Below are positions 45,901 through 60,900 of a stretch of 64,000 bases of DNA, piece by piece. Where the stretch lies: positions 16,751,724-16,815,723 of the forward strand of contig OU744736.1 of NCBI GenBank assembly GCA_916613615.1, written 5' to 3'. The notes beneath the pieces are model-generated. The model was not told where the DNA came from and did not search any database. It saw only the letters and a program-made list of their open reading frames with translations. Position 1 is the stretch's first letter. Each line of letters begins with the position of its first letter. Origin of the DNA: Steromphala cineraria (taxonomy: Eukaryota; Mollusca; Gastropoda; Trochida; Trochidae). A program made the position numbers and the translations under genes.

Positions 45901-48900
45901 AGTTTAGAAGTTGTGAGCCGGACGGGACTTGTAACAGATTTCTTACAAATTTACCACTTTTTCTCCAAAATCCTAATATTTTATGTAGATTTTCAGAAAA
46001 TTGTTACGCATAACACATTATCACATGTTTCTTCACTTCCATGACGAATTTGAATTGAAATGGTTAATTAGTTACAAAGTTATGAGCCGGACACAAAGTG
46101 TAACGGACGGACGGACGGACGGTACCCATTTTAATACCCCCCGCAACTTCGTTGTTGCGGGGGATAATTAAAAAAATAATTAGTACTTTACATATGATAT
46201 CTGACAATTTTTACCAAGAAATGATGTTTCAGGCCTGGGAAACTAAAAAATGCTACTTTTTCAGATAAATGTTAATTAAATCATTTAAGGAACAAATGTA
46301 TGTATGGATAATTTTCAGAATATATCTAGTGTTAAGCTAGTCAGTGAGTCACTGTTTAGCAGAGATTTGGTTATACAAACCACATTTTCTGAATTCAAGC
46401 CTACCAAAGTGGGACTTATTTGCCAATTTCTGGTTTAACTTATTTCTGTGCAAGCCTACCAGTTGTCCATTGAGAGCGAGGACTGAGACGGGACGTCTCC
46501 GGGGAGTGGTCTGGGTCCGTGCTGGGGCCTCGAAGAATGTGACGGTCTCATCCATACCATCCAGGGGGCTGCAACACACACATTACATGACTTTGTTATA
46601 CATATCTTTAGACATTAATAATCAGAGTTACAATTATGACTTTTTATCATTTTTCCCCCCATGTATATTCAAATTCAACATGCGAGATAATATGAACACC
46701 ACAACATTCGGTAAAAATTTGAAATGATCACTGGCTTATATCTATGTCTTTGGCTTGATTGTAATCAAATTAAGCAGTTAAAGACTATGAGTGATTTATT
46801 GTTTTACACCTCTTGGACAATATTTCAGCGATTAGCAGTGTGCAGTTAAAAAGAACATATACAATACATTACATTGACAAAAAAAGTTTAAATATAAGTA
46901 AAATATAGTTTAATGTTACATCAAGTTATCCTGAACAAGGTGGTGTGTAAAATGTTCATGAAATATTTTATCATTATTTTATCTTCAGGAGGTTGTAAAC
47001 TACACAGCAATATGTGCTTCTGACAATCACTTGACCTTAGAGAAATGTGTTAGGCTCATTGCCCCTAGAATATGTTACCTAGGCTATGTCTCATAGAGAT
47101 AAACTAAAATCATTTGTGTATCTATATACTTTATGATTGAATTGTTGAATTGTACTACATGTAACTCCATTGTATATGGTCCTGAGGCCTCACATGGATA
47201 TACTTTTCTTTTACCTGACTTAAATAAATATGTTGAAACCCATGTTTTCATACAAGTAGCAATATAATTGTCTTTTATCAACAGGATTATCTAGTTTTAA
47301 CTCCTTGAGACAAGCAAGTATTGTACTTGTAGAGATGGCAAACTTATTTTCTTTATGAAAAGAATTATTTCTAAACTGACCTCCAAGTAAATATAATCAA
47401 TTATCTCCTATGCCGATTTGATCACAAAGTTTGAATGTTATTCCTTCCTACCATGCCAGTAAGTGCCAGAAGCATGTCTCAACTAAAGAATAGAGAAGTG
47501 TGAACTCACTTCCAGGTGATGACAATGCTGAGTTTGAGGGACCCGTTGAAGTTGATGCTGACGGTCATGAGTTGGGGGTTGGCGGAGAACAGATCCTTGA
47601 TCTCACAGTTCTTCTGACCCAGCAGCACACTCTTGAAGCTTCGCACTTCCACCGCCTAGAAACATAATAATAAAAATAATAATAACATTAAGTACAAGTA
47701 CAAGGAAATTCGAGTTGTGCCTAAGCCCCCGGCAGCCACAGTGCAGCGCCAGTTAATGCGTTGTTCTGTCGTTTTTGAAAACCATCCTGGCATTCTTACC
47801 TGACCAGCCTTGCAACACTAGATCATATACAGTTCATGTATTTTTTATCCAGTATTTGCTGTTCGTTCGTCTACCATAATCATCTGGGTTTTTATAAACC
47901 TTATGGTGTTCTCATCTCCACATCCTAGCGACACCAGATCAACATAAAGGTCATTTTGTGATTTCCACCAATGGTTGTCTCTCTATTCTTATCAGGAGAG
48001 AACCTTTAAATCTAGAGCTCAAGGAGCTCAACTTTAGAAATCCTGGAGCTAACGTCAATTCATTTGAGCTTTAGCTGTGCATCACCCAAATCAATTGAAC
48101 CAGCATGCTTTTCCAGATCAATTGAATTCAATTTCTTTGAACGTCCACAATGTTAAAACCTTTTCGGAAAAAAATGTAACAAAACATGAGATATGCCTTA
48201 TTATTCAGGTGCAACATGGAACTGTGAATCAGAGTTGTCCCCCCTTATATATAAATCATCATTTAATATAAGACTGAACATTTTCACATGTTCATAAGAG
48301 CACCCTTTAAACTGAAAATATATGAAGAATTCAACAGTACTAAAAGGCAATTGAATGATTTCCTTATTTGTAAAAAATCTTGATCAATGCAATGGTTCAC
48401 ATTTCTTAATTGCATCATGATATGATAATATCCTTTGAAGAATTACCATTAGGAAAGTACAAGTTGGTATTTATGGTTGCTTTAACACACCTTGATCAAA
48501 GAAAAAGATCAATAGGTTTTCCGGTCAAGAGATATTTCAGAAGTTATTTAGAGTTACTTCCCTTGACAAAGTTATTACCACTAGGATGTAAAATCCAATT
48601 CTAAATCCTCTGATTCCACAATGTTGATAACCTTCCAAGACAATGATTATAGAGAGGTCACTTAAGTTGATAAAGACTAAAACTAAGACATTGCCAAGAC
48701 GATTTTCAATAATCAATATCCTGTTGGTCAACATAAAACTACCAACAAGCAATGTAAACACCACAGTTAAAGTATTTCTTCAAATGTAAACTTATGAAAA
48801 TACATACAATTATCTAAGCACAATCCTTATTTGCACAAATGACTGACCATCATCTTGATAACTAATTTCAATCACAAGATATCACTTGCAGTGCAATCTC

Positions 48901-51900
48901 CATGATATGCTAACCAAAGTCCTGCTGCAAAGATTTCTTTTTTTAATTGATCTTCCTTTTAAGAGCAGCTAGTGCTCCAGTTAAGCTGCGTAACTGTGTA
49001 TTTTACACATCAAACGCTAGAACAGATACAGAAATTTGCTTTAAAACCCAAAATAATCCAATAGCTTGCCAACTATTTGTAAACGCTAGCGTAGTCAAAC
49101 CTAAAATTGTCACAATTGAACATAAAAACTCTTCAAAATATTAATATTTAGTGTTTAAACATGTTTGTAAATATCATTACATATAAAAGATGTTCATATC
49201 AGAGAAATACCCATTTATGTTTAATCATGAGTACAATCTTATTTCTTATACGAAATACCCAATTGTCCCTAATCAGGGCAGTACAATTTTACTAAAGTAC
49301 ACTATCAAAATCGACATTACTCAATTGTTACCCAGTAGGTCCAAAAATTATCTGGAGCACTGTTAGAGGCATTACAAAATCGATAGGATAATAAATGACA
49401 GTGTAATAATCTACATCAAAACGTCGCAATATTGCAGTTGTAAATCCATGAACTTGTTCTCCATTTTATACAATCATTGTCTCACCTTTAAACCGAGAAC
49501 TTCTCCGACAAGAGCTTTAAAGACGAACTCTGGCTGGTCCCACTTCTGTGTGTTGTTCTTCTCGATACGACCCTTGGTCTTCCACTTCTGGGGGCCATGA
49601 CGGATCGACACCTCAAACACGTCACCTGGACACAGCCTCGCAAACCCTGCCATACCTGCAGAGGAAAAATCATAGTTAAAACAGTTTCAAGTCCAGAAAA
49701 ATAGAGCCATCAGGCTTCATATCAATTTTGCTTTAGGGTGTGGCAAATGTGGTTTCAAGTCCAGAAAAATGCAGATGCCTTATCAATCCAGAAAAGTTGA
49801 AAGATGATATGATTTACCCTTTAAAAAAAAGATTTCACCCTCAAGGATTGTTATCTTTCTTGCAGAACATACTTTGAATAGTTTCAGCTAAATGTTTAAG
49901 AGCTTTGGATTCAGTTGTATTCATAAGTACATTAAATTTCAGGTAATCACTTTAGTCAAGAGTTAAAACTAATACTATCCAGTAGGGTATACCTGTGATG
50001 AAGAACAAGTTCTTATGGATAGTCAATTACTTCTTTATTGCATGAAATGTGACGTTTCAGTGTAGATACTAACACAGTTATCAAGCAAGTGATCTACACC
50101 GAAAAGTTAGTTAGTATCTACACCGAAACGTCGCATTTCATGCAAGAAAGAAGTCGACTATCCATAAGAACTTGTTCTTTTTCATCAACCAGATTCTAAA
50201 TGCCTCTCAAAGAAGTTATATCTGTGATGTTAAACTTTAAATTTATTCATCTACAAATCAAACTCATCACCTGTTTAACAAGACAGTGTACTTACAAATA
50301 TTCTGACAACCACTTACCCTTGAGCTTGCAGTGGAACGTTCCTAACATGTTCTCAAGTTGGGCTTCTATTGCACATAACGTCTGGAAAAAGAAATCATTC
50401 AAAAAAGTTATTGTAAAACCTTATTCATGACTGTAAAGACAAGATGCAAAAAGATTAATGAGCAGCAAAACTTACTTATTGGAAAAGCTATAACACTACC
50501 GTTATATCTCGATCAATTCCAACTCAACAATAATTTTGACCACATATGTTTTCCTCTTTTCACAAAGTCAAATTACTTCTAAAATTTCAAACAAATGGCA
50601 TAGTTTAAAGTTGATTCTCCCATGAATCAACCATTACTTAAACTTAATTTGCTATAAGAACTTCAAATATTTTCTTAACAAGAACATTGTCATTATTATT
50701 TGGTCATCTATAAAGACTGAGCATTTTGATTTCACATGTTCTTGATATTTATCTACCATTTTCGAACAAAGTGCTGTATGAGCTGTCAAAAGGTCAAAAT
50801 AGTTCAACGATAGACATTTTCTGGAAATCTTTTTAAAATCTGAGGGTCAAATTAATAAAGCACTAACGGTTTTTCCATTTTCCCAGTCTAAATAATATCG
50901 GTCGTGTTCCAAGGAATAACAATTTGAAAACATTGAGAGTTGCAGGTTCCATTAACAGTTAGTGCAGAAAATACTTTGTCATTGTAGGAAGAGGCAATTA
51001 AGAAGTTAGAATGACAATAAGGAATAGGAATATATATCTTGTGTTGTTCTAAAGCAGACAAAGTCACCAGTACCTGTGTCAAATTTTTGCATATCATGAA
51101 GAAATAAGTTGTCATCCATAAATTCCTCTTCAATATGTCATTTATACAAGAAGCTAAGTATATGTGTTAGTTTGTTTCACTCACCTGTGAACACTCCTTG
51201 TAGCCATATTTTACGTTGGTGAGAGATTGTTTCCGATTGCCGGGGGACGTTGTGAAGGCTCGAGCCATTGTTCTCGCTCCTGTCAGGGGCAAATCGGAGA
51301 ATTAAAATCAATTCATGAAAATAATATGCATTGTCTACTCGATCTTCATCTGCAAATAGCCAAATTTACTTATCATGAAAGAAAACTCAGAAAGTTATTT
51401 CCAGATGACACAATAATAAGTGTTATGGTAGAAAACAATGCCACATTCTAACTATGAAGAGATTTTATGACACTTCTTTTTCATATAGTACTGTCTAAAT
51501 GATAATGATCTTTAATGCTATTATTATTCAGTTAAAACCCATGGGAAAAAGGAAACGATTGTTTCACTTTATCACAGCTCCTACTATAAATGCAGGGAGA
51601 AAGCTCACAATACCTTTGTGGCTATACATTTGGGTGAAACCTGCAAGCATTAGCTATAATTAGCCTACCATAGATGGTACTGTGCTAAATTTCAGTGTAG
51701 CATTGTAGCCAAACCTTACTAGGTGTAGAACAGTTCTCACTACAGAACAAAGTTGCCGAGCACCTGACAGTAAAGGCTAGAAAAAGTCAAGATAACATGT
51801 GGAGACTACGTCGTTTGATGCAGTCACCGTCGTTTGATGCAGTCACCAAACATTGCGTGTGTCCAAAAGTAATTTCTGTGTCCGAAATTTGTAGCTTCTC

Positions 51901-54900
51901 TACAATTCTACATGACTTTGATAAATGACGTTCTATGCTTTTGCTATCTTACCTTCACGGAGCTGCTGATGTACAAGATAGCATTCATGAAGTTCATCGA
52001 TCTGAAACATGATTATCATTATTAATTATTATCATTAATTCCCTCACTAATAATAAATATTTGGTCATCAAACATTTCAAAGACAACGAAATACTTAATT
52101 ATCATCATGCACCAAAACAACTTCACCTTTTTTTCTTGGTGGAAAAAAACTAATCTAGAATTAGTCCTACAAAGAGGCTAGATAGAAGGAAAACAGGATA
52201 TCATAGTTTGACCGACAATAAAATGATAGCTTGTTGTATTGTTTGTAATTAATCTAGTGGTTCCTAAGTGAATGAGTCGTTGTTTAATGGCACATTTTGG
52301 GCAATATTTGTTAATCATTAGTGGTGTTGAGATTTGGAAAAAAACATGATTGCCATCATCATGACTTAAAATTTACAAAATTCTAGCAAAATTTCAGTGA
52401 TGATGGTGTCCAGAGGAAAATAAGTGAACATCCATATTTGTGAAACATGATTACAACAACTTCTGATGTACCCCTCACAAAATATCATGACAACATTTCC
52501 AACTAAATAAGACTATTTTCAGCAACCAACCTTTGACAAATGGAATTCCAGTTTCTTGAGATACCTCTCCGCTGCTTTGATTTGCTGTAAAGAAAGAAAT
52601 AAACATAAGCTTCTTTTCCTTAGAATTTGCTTTTAAATCTCTAACACATTTGTAGAACAACTTTCTACAGATGTAACTGATCATAAAAGAATAAGGATAT
52701 TACCATCTTTTTAATAAGATCTGTAAATAATCTTAAAAGAAAACTGCCTTATCAATTTACCAAACATTATGTTTACAAACAACTTGTTCAGATGACAAGA
52801 AATAATTTGCTAATCAATAATTAGTGAGATTTTGCAATCACTATGATGAAGAATAAAAAAATGATGTTGGTAAAACTAGAAACAAAATAAACAACTATAA
52901 GGCTTCATGCTTTTTTACTATGTAGAAGAAAGGAAACAATATTTGCTTTGAGACAAGAAATAGGTTCCTTGGTAAATAACAACATTGATACTAAAAAGTA
53001 CAATACAAAAAGAACATTTGTTGAGGAGAAATAACACCTATATGCATCAAACAGTTGAATGAAATGTACCCTTGGAGAATAACCTTAATATCAGAAGTTT
53101 TTTTCACGAGTCAGCACTTTGTCATAATTTGACAGAAAAAACAGCAAAACTTGGAACATATATATTTTCAAATTATATTATAGGTATAGAAACCATCTGC
53201 ATGACAAAATAATTATAGTTTTGCACATTACACGAAACGACTACCACTTGAAAATCTCAAATCAATGCCCTTTTAAAAAATCCATTCTGTCTTTTAAATT
53301 TTCACTGTTAGTTTTTTGCATGCATGCTTCTAATATTTAGAACCAAAGGAAAATTTTGTGGACAGAATTACATATTTAAGTTTGTTTGAATTCAAAGTAT
53401 GAAAGATCTCTGTTCAAAAAGTTTAGAGCACTTAGTTCCATATTGCAAATGTGTGAGTTGTTGTACGCTGCTTTGGCAATATTTCAGCCATTTGCAGCGT
53501 CACTACAAAACAATTCTAGTTGCCAAGGAATCAAAATTTGTGAAAAAAAGGATGCATCAGGATATCGATGACTGAATAACGTAAATCAATTCACTGTAAA
53601 GTAGAGAAAGTCTGATTTATACAATACAATATTAAAGAGATCACTGAGCTAATGTTTGACAGGGGAAGGAAAGACTGACAGATTTAGACTGAACTACAAA
53701 CATCAAACAGTGCACACAACTCAAACTCTTGTCAAACATGGTGCAGGAATATCAAACATTTCACAGAGAATTATCAAACAACGTGGACAGATGTGTAGAG
53801 GAGTTGTAAACAGGAGTTAGATAATCAAGATCATATAATCAAACTTAACAAAGTTACAGGATAGATTTATGAAAGATTTATCAAACTGAAAAACTCACTA
53901 TACTACAAGACTTGACCAATAAGATCAAGTATAAAACTTTGGAATATATAGACTCCATTTTAACTGTATGCACATCCTATTTTTCAATTTCAATTTCATA
54001 CCTAAGAAAAACGATAATTTTTATTTGGTTGTATCATTTTTAAAGAGAACATGAACAAAGCATTAAGAGCATCATCGAGTCGTCCTGATAACAAAGTTAT
54101 ATAAAGGGACCAGTGATCTGCTTTGAATTTATTATCATAGATCCTTTACATCTTAGATTCTAAATCCATACATAAACTGATATTTCTTTGATTAGCATTC
54201 TAGAAGTTGGTGTGACGATCAATAAGGAAGATTGTTTTATGGATAATCAACTTCTTTATTTTTTGAAACCGACGTTTCATCAGATGTCGCTTTCAAAGAT
54301 TTAAAGAAGTTGATTATCCATAAAACAATCTTCCTTATTGATTAATCTGATAGAAGAGACTGACAACAAATCAACAAAGTTCATATTGTTTTTAAAACAA
54401 CTGTTAATTGAAAGATTTTGTTAAGTTGAAATATTAGGAAAGTATTAGACATGCAAGTAACTGAAGACTCTACAACATGCATGCTTCATTTTTCACAATC
54501 ATCACTAATGTTACCTTGTCTGTTTCGTGAAGTTTACCCTAGAACACGAAACATGACCGTACATACACTTGATAACATTGTAGGTTTTAATTGAGTGAGT
54601 TATTGTTTAACGCCACTTGGTCAATATTTCAGCCAATAGCAGCGCATGCTTTTAAATTTTGTTTTAAGTCAGTGCATATAGCTTGTCAGGGATGTGTGCA
54701 TGACCAACAATTCTCTAGCTAAACTGATTCACAAATAAACCCATGTAAAACATTGTTATATTTGGGATATCATTTTCTGAAATAGTACAAATTCTTGTTA
54801 ATAATGGGTTCAACTGAAAAAGATAATTTCATATCTCTTCAGAAACTAAATGGTATGTTTATAAAAATCAATTAATGAAAATATGACCATTTTAATGTAG

Positions 54901-57900
54901 CTGGAATAAAAATATGTATTACACATCAAGGGGGCTTCAAACCCGGGACTTCCAGTTGAGAGAAGCACACTCTACCAATTAAGCTAAAGGGACATCCCAC
55001 TGAATGAGCATGCATGAACATTTTGACCCTATCCTATCACATAGTGATCATGTATTTGTGGTTAAACACAACTGTTCTATGGTGTTAAGATTTGATATTT
55101 TATATATATTCTTTTAGAATGTATATATTTGTCACATGATCAAGTTTTTTTCAATTTCATAGTTGTTCGAACTTTTATCAAGTAATGAAAGTCATTTTCT
55201 TTTTCATTGATAAAAAATCTAAAGGTACAGAGATTGAATATATTTCACTACAAATAATCCAAATATTCTCCTCTGTAGGCTTCTTATCACACTACCGCAC
55301 ATGTGAGAATATAAACAGACATTAACAGGTGTGGAAATATTAAACATAACAATAAACATATGAAAACAAACTTGTCCTCTATTTTTACCCATCTTAAGAC
55401 ATTTCACTTTCACAAAATTGTTATATCAACAAGAACTTCTAAGATCAGAGATAAATTCATTCTTATATGAAAATTTCAGTTTCAAAATAGATCGAAAGCA
55501 CTTAGATTACACCAGATTTTACGGACAAATAAATAATCACTCTGGGGAACATGTGAAAGAATTCATAATTCATATAAAGTAGTTTTCTTAGACCGAAAAA
55601 TCAATACATTTAGCTAATATTTGCACGTCACAAGTTATGGTGTGAATGACGTTGACGCGATTTAACAACAAGGAACTACGTCCTGGTAGGAAATAGAGAA
55701 AGGTTGCACACACAGAGGTCGATAAAGTTATTCCTGCTTTGCCGTCTCTCTTCCCATAATTCCCTGCGGTAAAGATGCGACTTAACGTTGACCTTCTAAA
55801 CAGAGACACTGTTGGTTACAAGAGGCGTCCGGCCCAGGTTGAGACTTCTGTTTACATGCTGTGTCCCGAGACACTTTCGTCTTTCAATCGTTAACCTTTT
55901 ATCTGACATTTTTGTCCTTCTCCAAATATGACAAGACATTTTTTGGCAAATCATCAGAGTGAGAGACTTTTATCCAAGGTGTCATAAAAAATTCTTCCCT
56001 TTAAATCTAATCTAAAAATTAGCGATGTTGTCCTAACATTCACAACATTTTACATTCTTCAAAGCAAGAACCCTGAGTTCACTTTACAAATAATGTGAGT
56101 ACAATTCTGGAAATAAGCAAACATGATTGACATGTAAAAGCTAAAACAAGTTTTGCTTTGAAGATATGTTTGTGTTTGCAATGGAAGGATTATTAACAAT
56201 CACTTAAGCTTTTCACAGATTCAATCCGAAGCATCTGTGAAAGATCTGATAATCATAGACTAGACTAGACACAAGATTTGTCAAAAAGACACACCAATTT
56301 TGCACTTAGGTTCTCAGCAACAAGATTAACTCTTATTACCAAGACAACAATTCCTTAAATGTTTTGCTTAATTTTAACCTTCAGTTCACTAGGAAATGAG
56401 CATTAATTTACAGAGAATGACACTTCACAAAATTCAATACATCATTAAATCAATTTATAATTTAAATGAATTTACCTAAATGTGAAAATTTAATTTTCCT
56501 CAATCAATGCATGTAATATTTATTTTATTTAAGGAAAATTAATGTTAACAATCTACATCAATTATCATATCCGAATAATATTGTTGTATATAGATGTAAA
56601 ACCGTTATTATATAAGCAATATACAAACTAATAATATAAGAGTCATTTCAAATTGTCAGCTGGTAAACATGCTGACTATCTAATTTGATTTGGTTCATGC
56701 ATTTTCTAGAATAAATATAATATTTACTGAAAACAATTCATATACATTGTCACTAAGCAGTAAAGATCTGTTGATATGAAGTAGATTAGGACTAGTGTTT
56801 CCAATGTGAGGTATTAACACATGAAACAAAAGCGGACAATACTATTAATTTCTATCCTTGATGATGATGATCTAATGCTTGAAGATCAATTCCTTGCTGC
56901 ACACAAACTTTCACAGTCCATGACCATAGATCTTTTAAACTCTCTGAGTAAATAACAATATTGGTTCTATTCGACGCATTGTATTGATATCCAGCTAGAA
57001 ACAGCTTGTCTGTGATAATACTTTCTCAAAAAACATCAGACAATTGTCTTATGGCATTACAGAGTAGAAGATACTAGAAAGAAACTAGGGTTGAAACTGG
57101 CGTATTATATTATATTATGTTATGTTATGTTATGTTATGTTATGTTATGTTATGTTATGTTATGTTATATCAATCATATAATACAATACAATATCATATC
57201 ATATTATATTAAATCATATTATATTATATCATATTATATTATATCATATTATATTATATTATATCATGTTACATCATGTTAAATCATATCATATCATATA
57301 CTATATTATATTATATTCGTACCTGTGCTGTAGAAGTGTTGGCATCGCTGGCCTGGAGCTGCAGAATATCCTCCTGGGTAGCTCGGATGAACTCCCTGAA
57401 ACATTACATTTAAATGGCTTTATTATATTGGCAAACATATTGAGATGCATATCATTCATATGATATCCTTGTGCATCATTTAGGAAGCATGGGAAAATCC
57501 AATTTGTACACTTCAATTTGTATATTGGCAAACATATCGAGGTACTTGTTAATCATATGATATCCTTGTGCATCATTGAGGGAGGCATGGGAACATTCAA
57601 TTTGTATATTGGCAAACATATCGAGGTACATGTTAATCATATGATATCCTTGTGCATCATTTAGGAAGCATGGGAAAATCAAATTTGAACACTTCAATTT
57701 GTATATTGGCAAACATATTGAGGTACATATTATTCATATGATATTCTTGTGCATCATTGAGGGAGGCAAGGGAACATTCAATTTGTATATTGGCAAACAT
57801 ATCGAGGTACATGTTAATCATATGATATCCTTGTGCATCATTTAGGAAGCATGGGAATTAACATTAAATTTGAACACTTCAATTTGTATATTGGCAAACA

Positions 57901-60900
57901 TATCGAGGTACATGTTAATCATATGATATCCTTGTGCATCATTAAAGAAGGCTTGGAAGGATTCAATTTGTACACTTATATCTATATTGTGTTTATATTG
58001 AGGTACATGATAATCATATGGCTTTAAAAATTTACAGTTATAATGAGTGTTGATATATTCTACAGCAGAATTCATAAGGTTAAGATTCTATTCATCATCC
58101 AAAGTCTTCATAATGTGTATATATCCATTGAATAAGTGACTGAGCTGGCGTTTTACACTTCTTTGGCAATATTTCAGGCATTAGCAGCATGTGTATCCAT
58201 TGAAAAGATTACATCCTTGTCCACCGAACTACCTTAGACTATCAATGCAGTGATGTCACATTCATGATGTCATAGCTTGTGATGTCAATCCACCAAACAT
58301 CTTCTTTGGCTCTGTCCCTAAACAACACCCTTCTACATTGATGTCTCACTGATTGATCTGAACATTCTTCAGAGATGCCAGGACACACTTGTCTCCATCG
58401 ATACACAACTCTAGATGTCTCTCCCTCAAAACTCCACCTTGTGATGTCGTGTCCCAATTCCTGTATAACACCCCTCCATTAAACTCTCGTGTCTCCGTGT
58501 CTCCGGACTTAATCTCAATACAATCTACTTGAATTCTTGACAAGACAAAATCACAGCCTCTGGTATCAGTCCTCACCAGTCAAAACAATGTCCTAGCTCT
58601 GTGCTGAGTCTACACTGGAGAAGTCCATACTCAAATCCTTGGGGATATATATATATTGTTGCCTGGAACAGTCTAAATCGTAAGATTCTATTCTAGCTCT
58701 GCATACAGTCTACACTTAGAGACATCATTCTAGCTCTGCACCAAGTCTAGACCAAAATGACATTTTCTAGCTCTGCACCCAAACTACATCAATAAAATCT
58801 TTTTCTAGCTCTGCACTCAGTCTACACCAAGAGAGTATTTCAGCTCTGCACCAAGGCTACACCAAGTGATAATATTTTAACTCTGCATCCAGTCTATATC
58901 ATGAGACAAACTTCAAGCTCTGAACCTCCTCTGCACCAAGAGACAAGATTCTAGCTCTGCAATCAGTCTACACCAAGAGACAACATTTAAGCTCTGCTCA
59001 CAGTTTACTAGATCAGACTAAATTCTAGCTCTGCACCAAGACTACAACCAGAGACAATGTTCTTTTTCTGCACCTTGTCTACATAAGTAGACAATATCTT
59101 ATCTCTGCACCTTGTCTACACGAGGAGACAATATTCTAGCTCTGCACCAATGCTACACGAAGGGACAATATTCTAGTAATGCACCCAGTGTACACCAAGG
59201 GACAATATTCTAGCTCTGCACCCAGTCTACACCAAGAGACATTTTTTCTTGCTCTGCACCAAGGCTTCACCAAGTGATACTATTCTAGCTAGGCAATTAG
59301 ACTTAAGGCAATATTCTAGCTCTGCACCCAACTAAATCAAGAGACAATATTCTAACTCTGCACCAAATCTAAACCAAGAGACATTTTCTAGCTTTGCTCA
59401 CAGTTGGCAAAAGTAGGCAATATTATAGCTCTGCAACTAGTCTACAACCAGAGACAATATTCTAGCTCTGCACCCAGTCTACATCATCGAGACAATATTC
59501 TACCTCTGCACCTAGTCTACATCATGGAGACACCTTGGCTCTGTAGCAAATCGACACCTATATGAGACCAGACCGGCCCCCATTCCTCACCCTGATGCAA
59601 GGTTGTTGCACAAACAGTCACACTCATCCTTCCCTCATCTGAATTTCAAGGACATGCATTCCCTGCAGTGGGTAGAAATCGTTCAATTTGTAGAGACAAC
59701 AGTGAGAGATGCATTTGTTGCAGATACCAAGATGTTTCTCATTGTTGATGTTATACTTCTGAGAGTTGGAGACCTTGAACTTCAGAGGATGGGACACCAT
59801 GTGCTATTTCTAGTGAGACCTCGATCATTACCATTTTTTTTTAAATTTTACTTACAAACTTTGAATCATTACTAAAAAGGTTAACATCAATCCTGCAGCT
59901 GGCAACTTAAGTCAAAAGGTCTTTAAAGAATATGATTGCTAGTGAAGACGTAAATATTATCTTTTCATCTCATTTTGGTGTTTTATAGAACACCTTGCTT
60001 TTATTTGTCCCCTGCCTTTTCAGTTACTTGTTACTATTGTGGTTGTCTGAGAAATTGGATTCTTGTAAAGAGTGTCACCTGAATATTATTTATATTAGGT
60101 ACGGCAAATGCCTTCCACTGAATAAAAACAATAAACTGGTGGATAATTCCCCTCTTCAGTCTCAGCATGCATAAGAGAAACAATTGGCAGATATTGGAAT
60201 AAAATGCTTTCTTTTTTATCACGTCATAAAGATAAAAGAAAGAATGAAATCATGCTCTCAATGAATAAGTTGAACATAATTTACTTAAGGAAATAATATT
60301 GAGGTGACTCAACCTTGTACCTCCCTATTACTCGTGAAGGTACTAATCTAATAAGAACCAAACCCTCTTTGATGACTTCAGGAATCATTTCTGACAAAGT
60401 GTGGGAGTAAAAATAAGGTAAACTGAAAATGGCCACACCTAAGTATTACACAAGTCCTGTTACAATGGTCTGTACACTTTTTGTTAAGGTTCCACACAAA
60501 GGTCAAACTTGTCAACCATAAATCTGATAAATATCATGTTTTCTTTTCAGACACCCACATATTACTTTATCTAGATAGAAAACCTTTGAATCACAAGTCT
60601 TGAAAAAGATACAGACAAATCAGGCTGTGTATGTACAATAAAATGGTTGTGGGTTTGATGGGCAAATAAACGATAAATGAAGATCTTAACAACACTAATC
60701 AATGGACAAACAAATTACAATACCAATTATGACAACAACATTTATTATAAGCCTACTGGTTGACTGTACTTTGACATTGAATACAATAATTTTAATCTTG
60801 TACAACCAAAATAGTAAAATGTATGGACATGTCCTTAAACTTCTAAAAGTCTCAACACATCAAGAAAATAACTGAAGTATTTGATTCAACAATCTACTAA

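Noticed and set aside
57091..57282. Plus-strand frame rich in Tyr, Cys and Met
   Set aside because: Translation of the TTATG/ATATT microsatellite.
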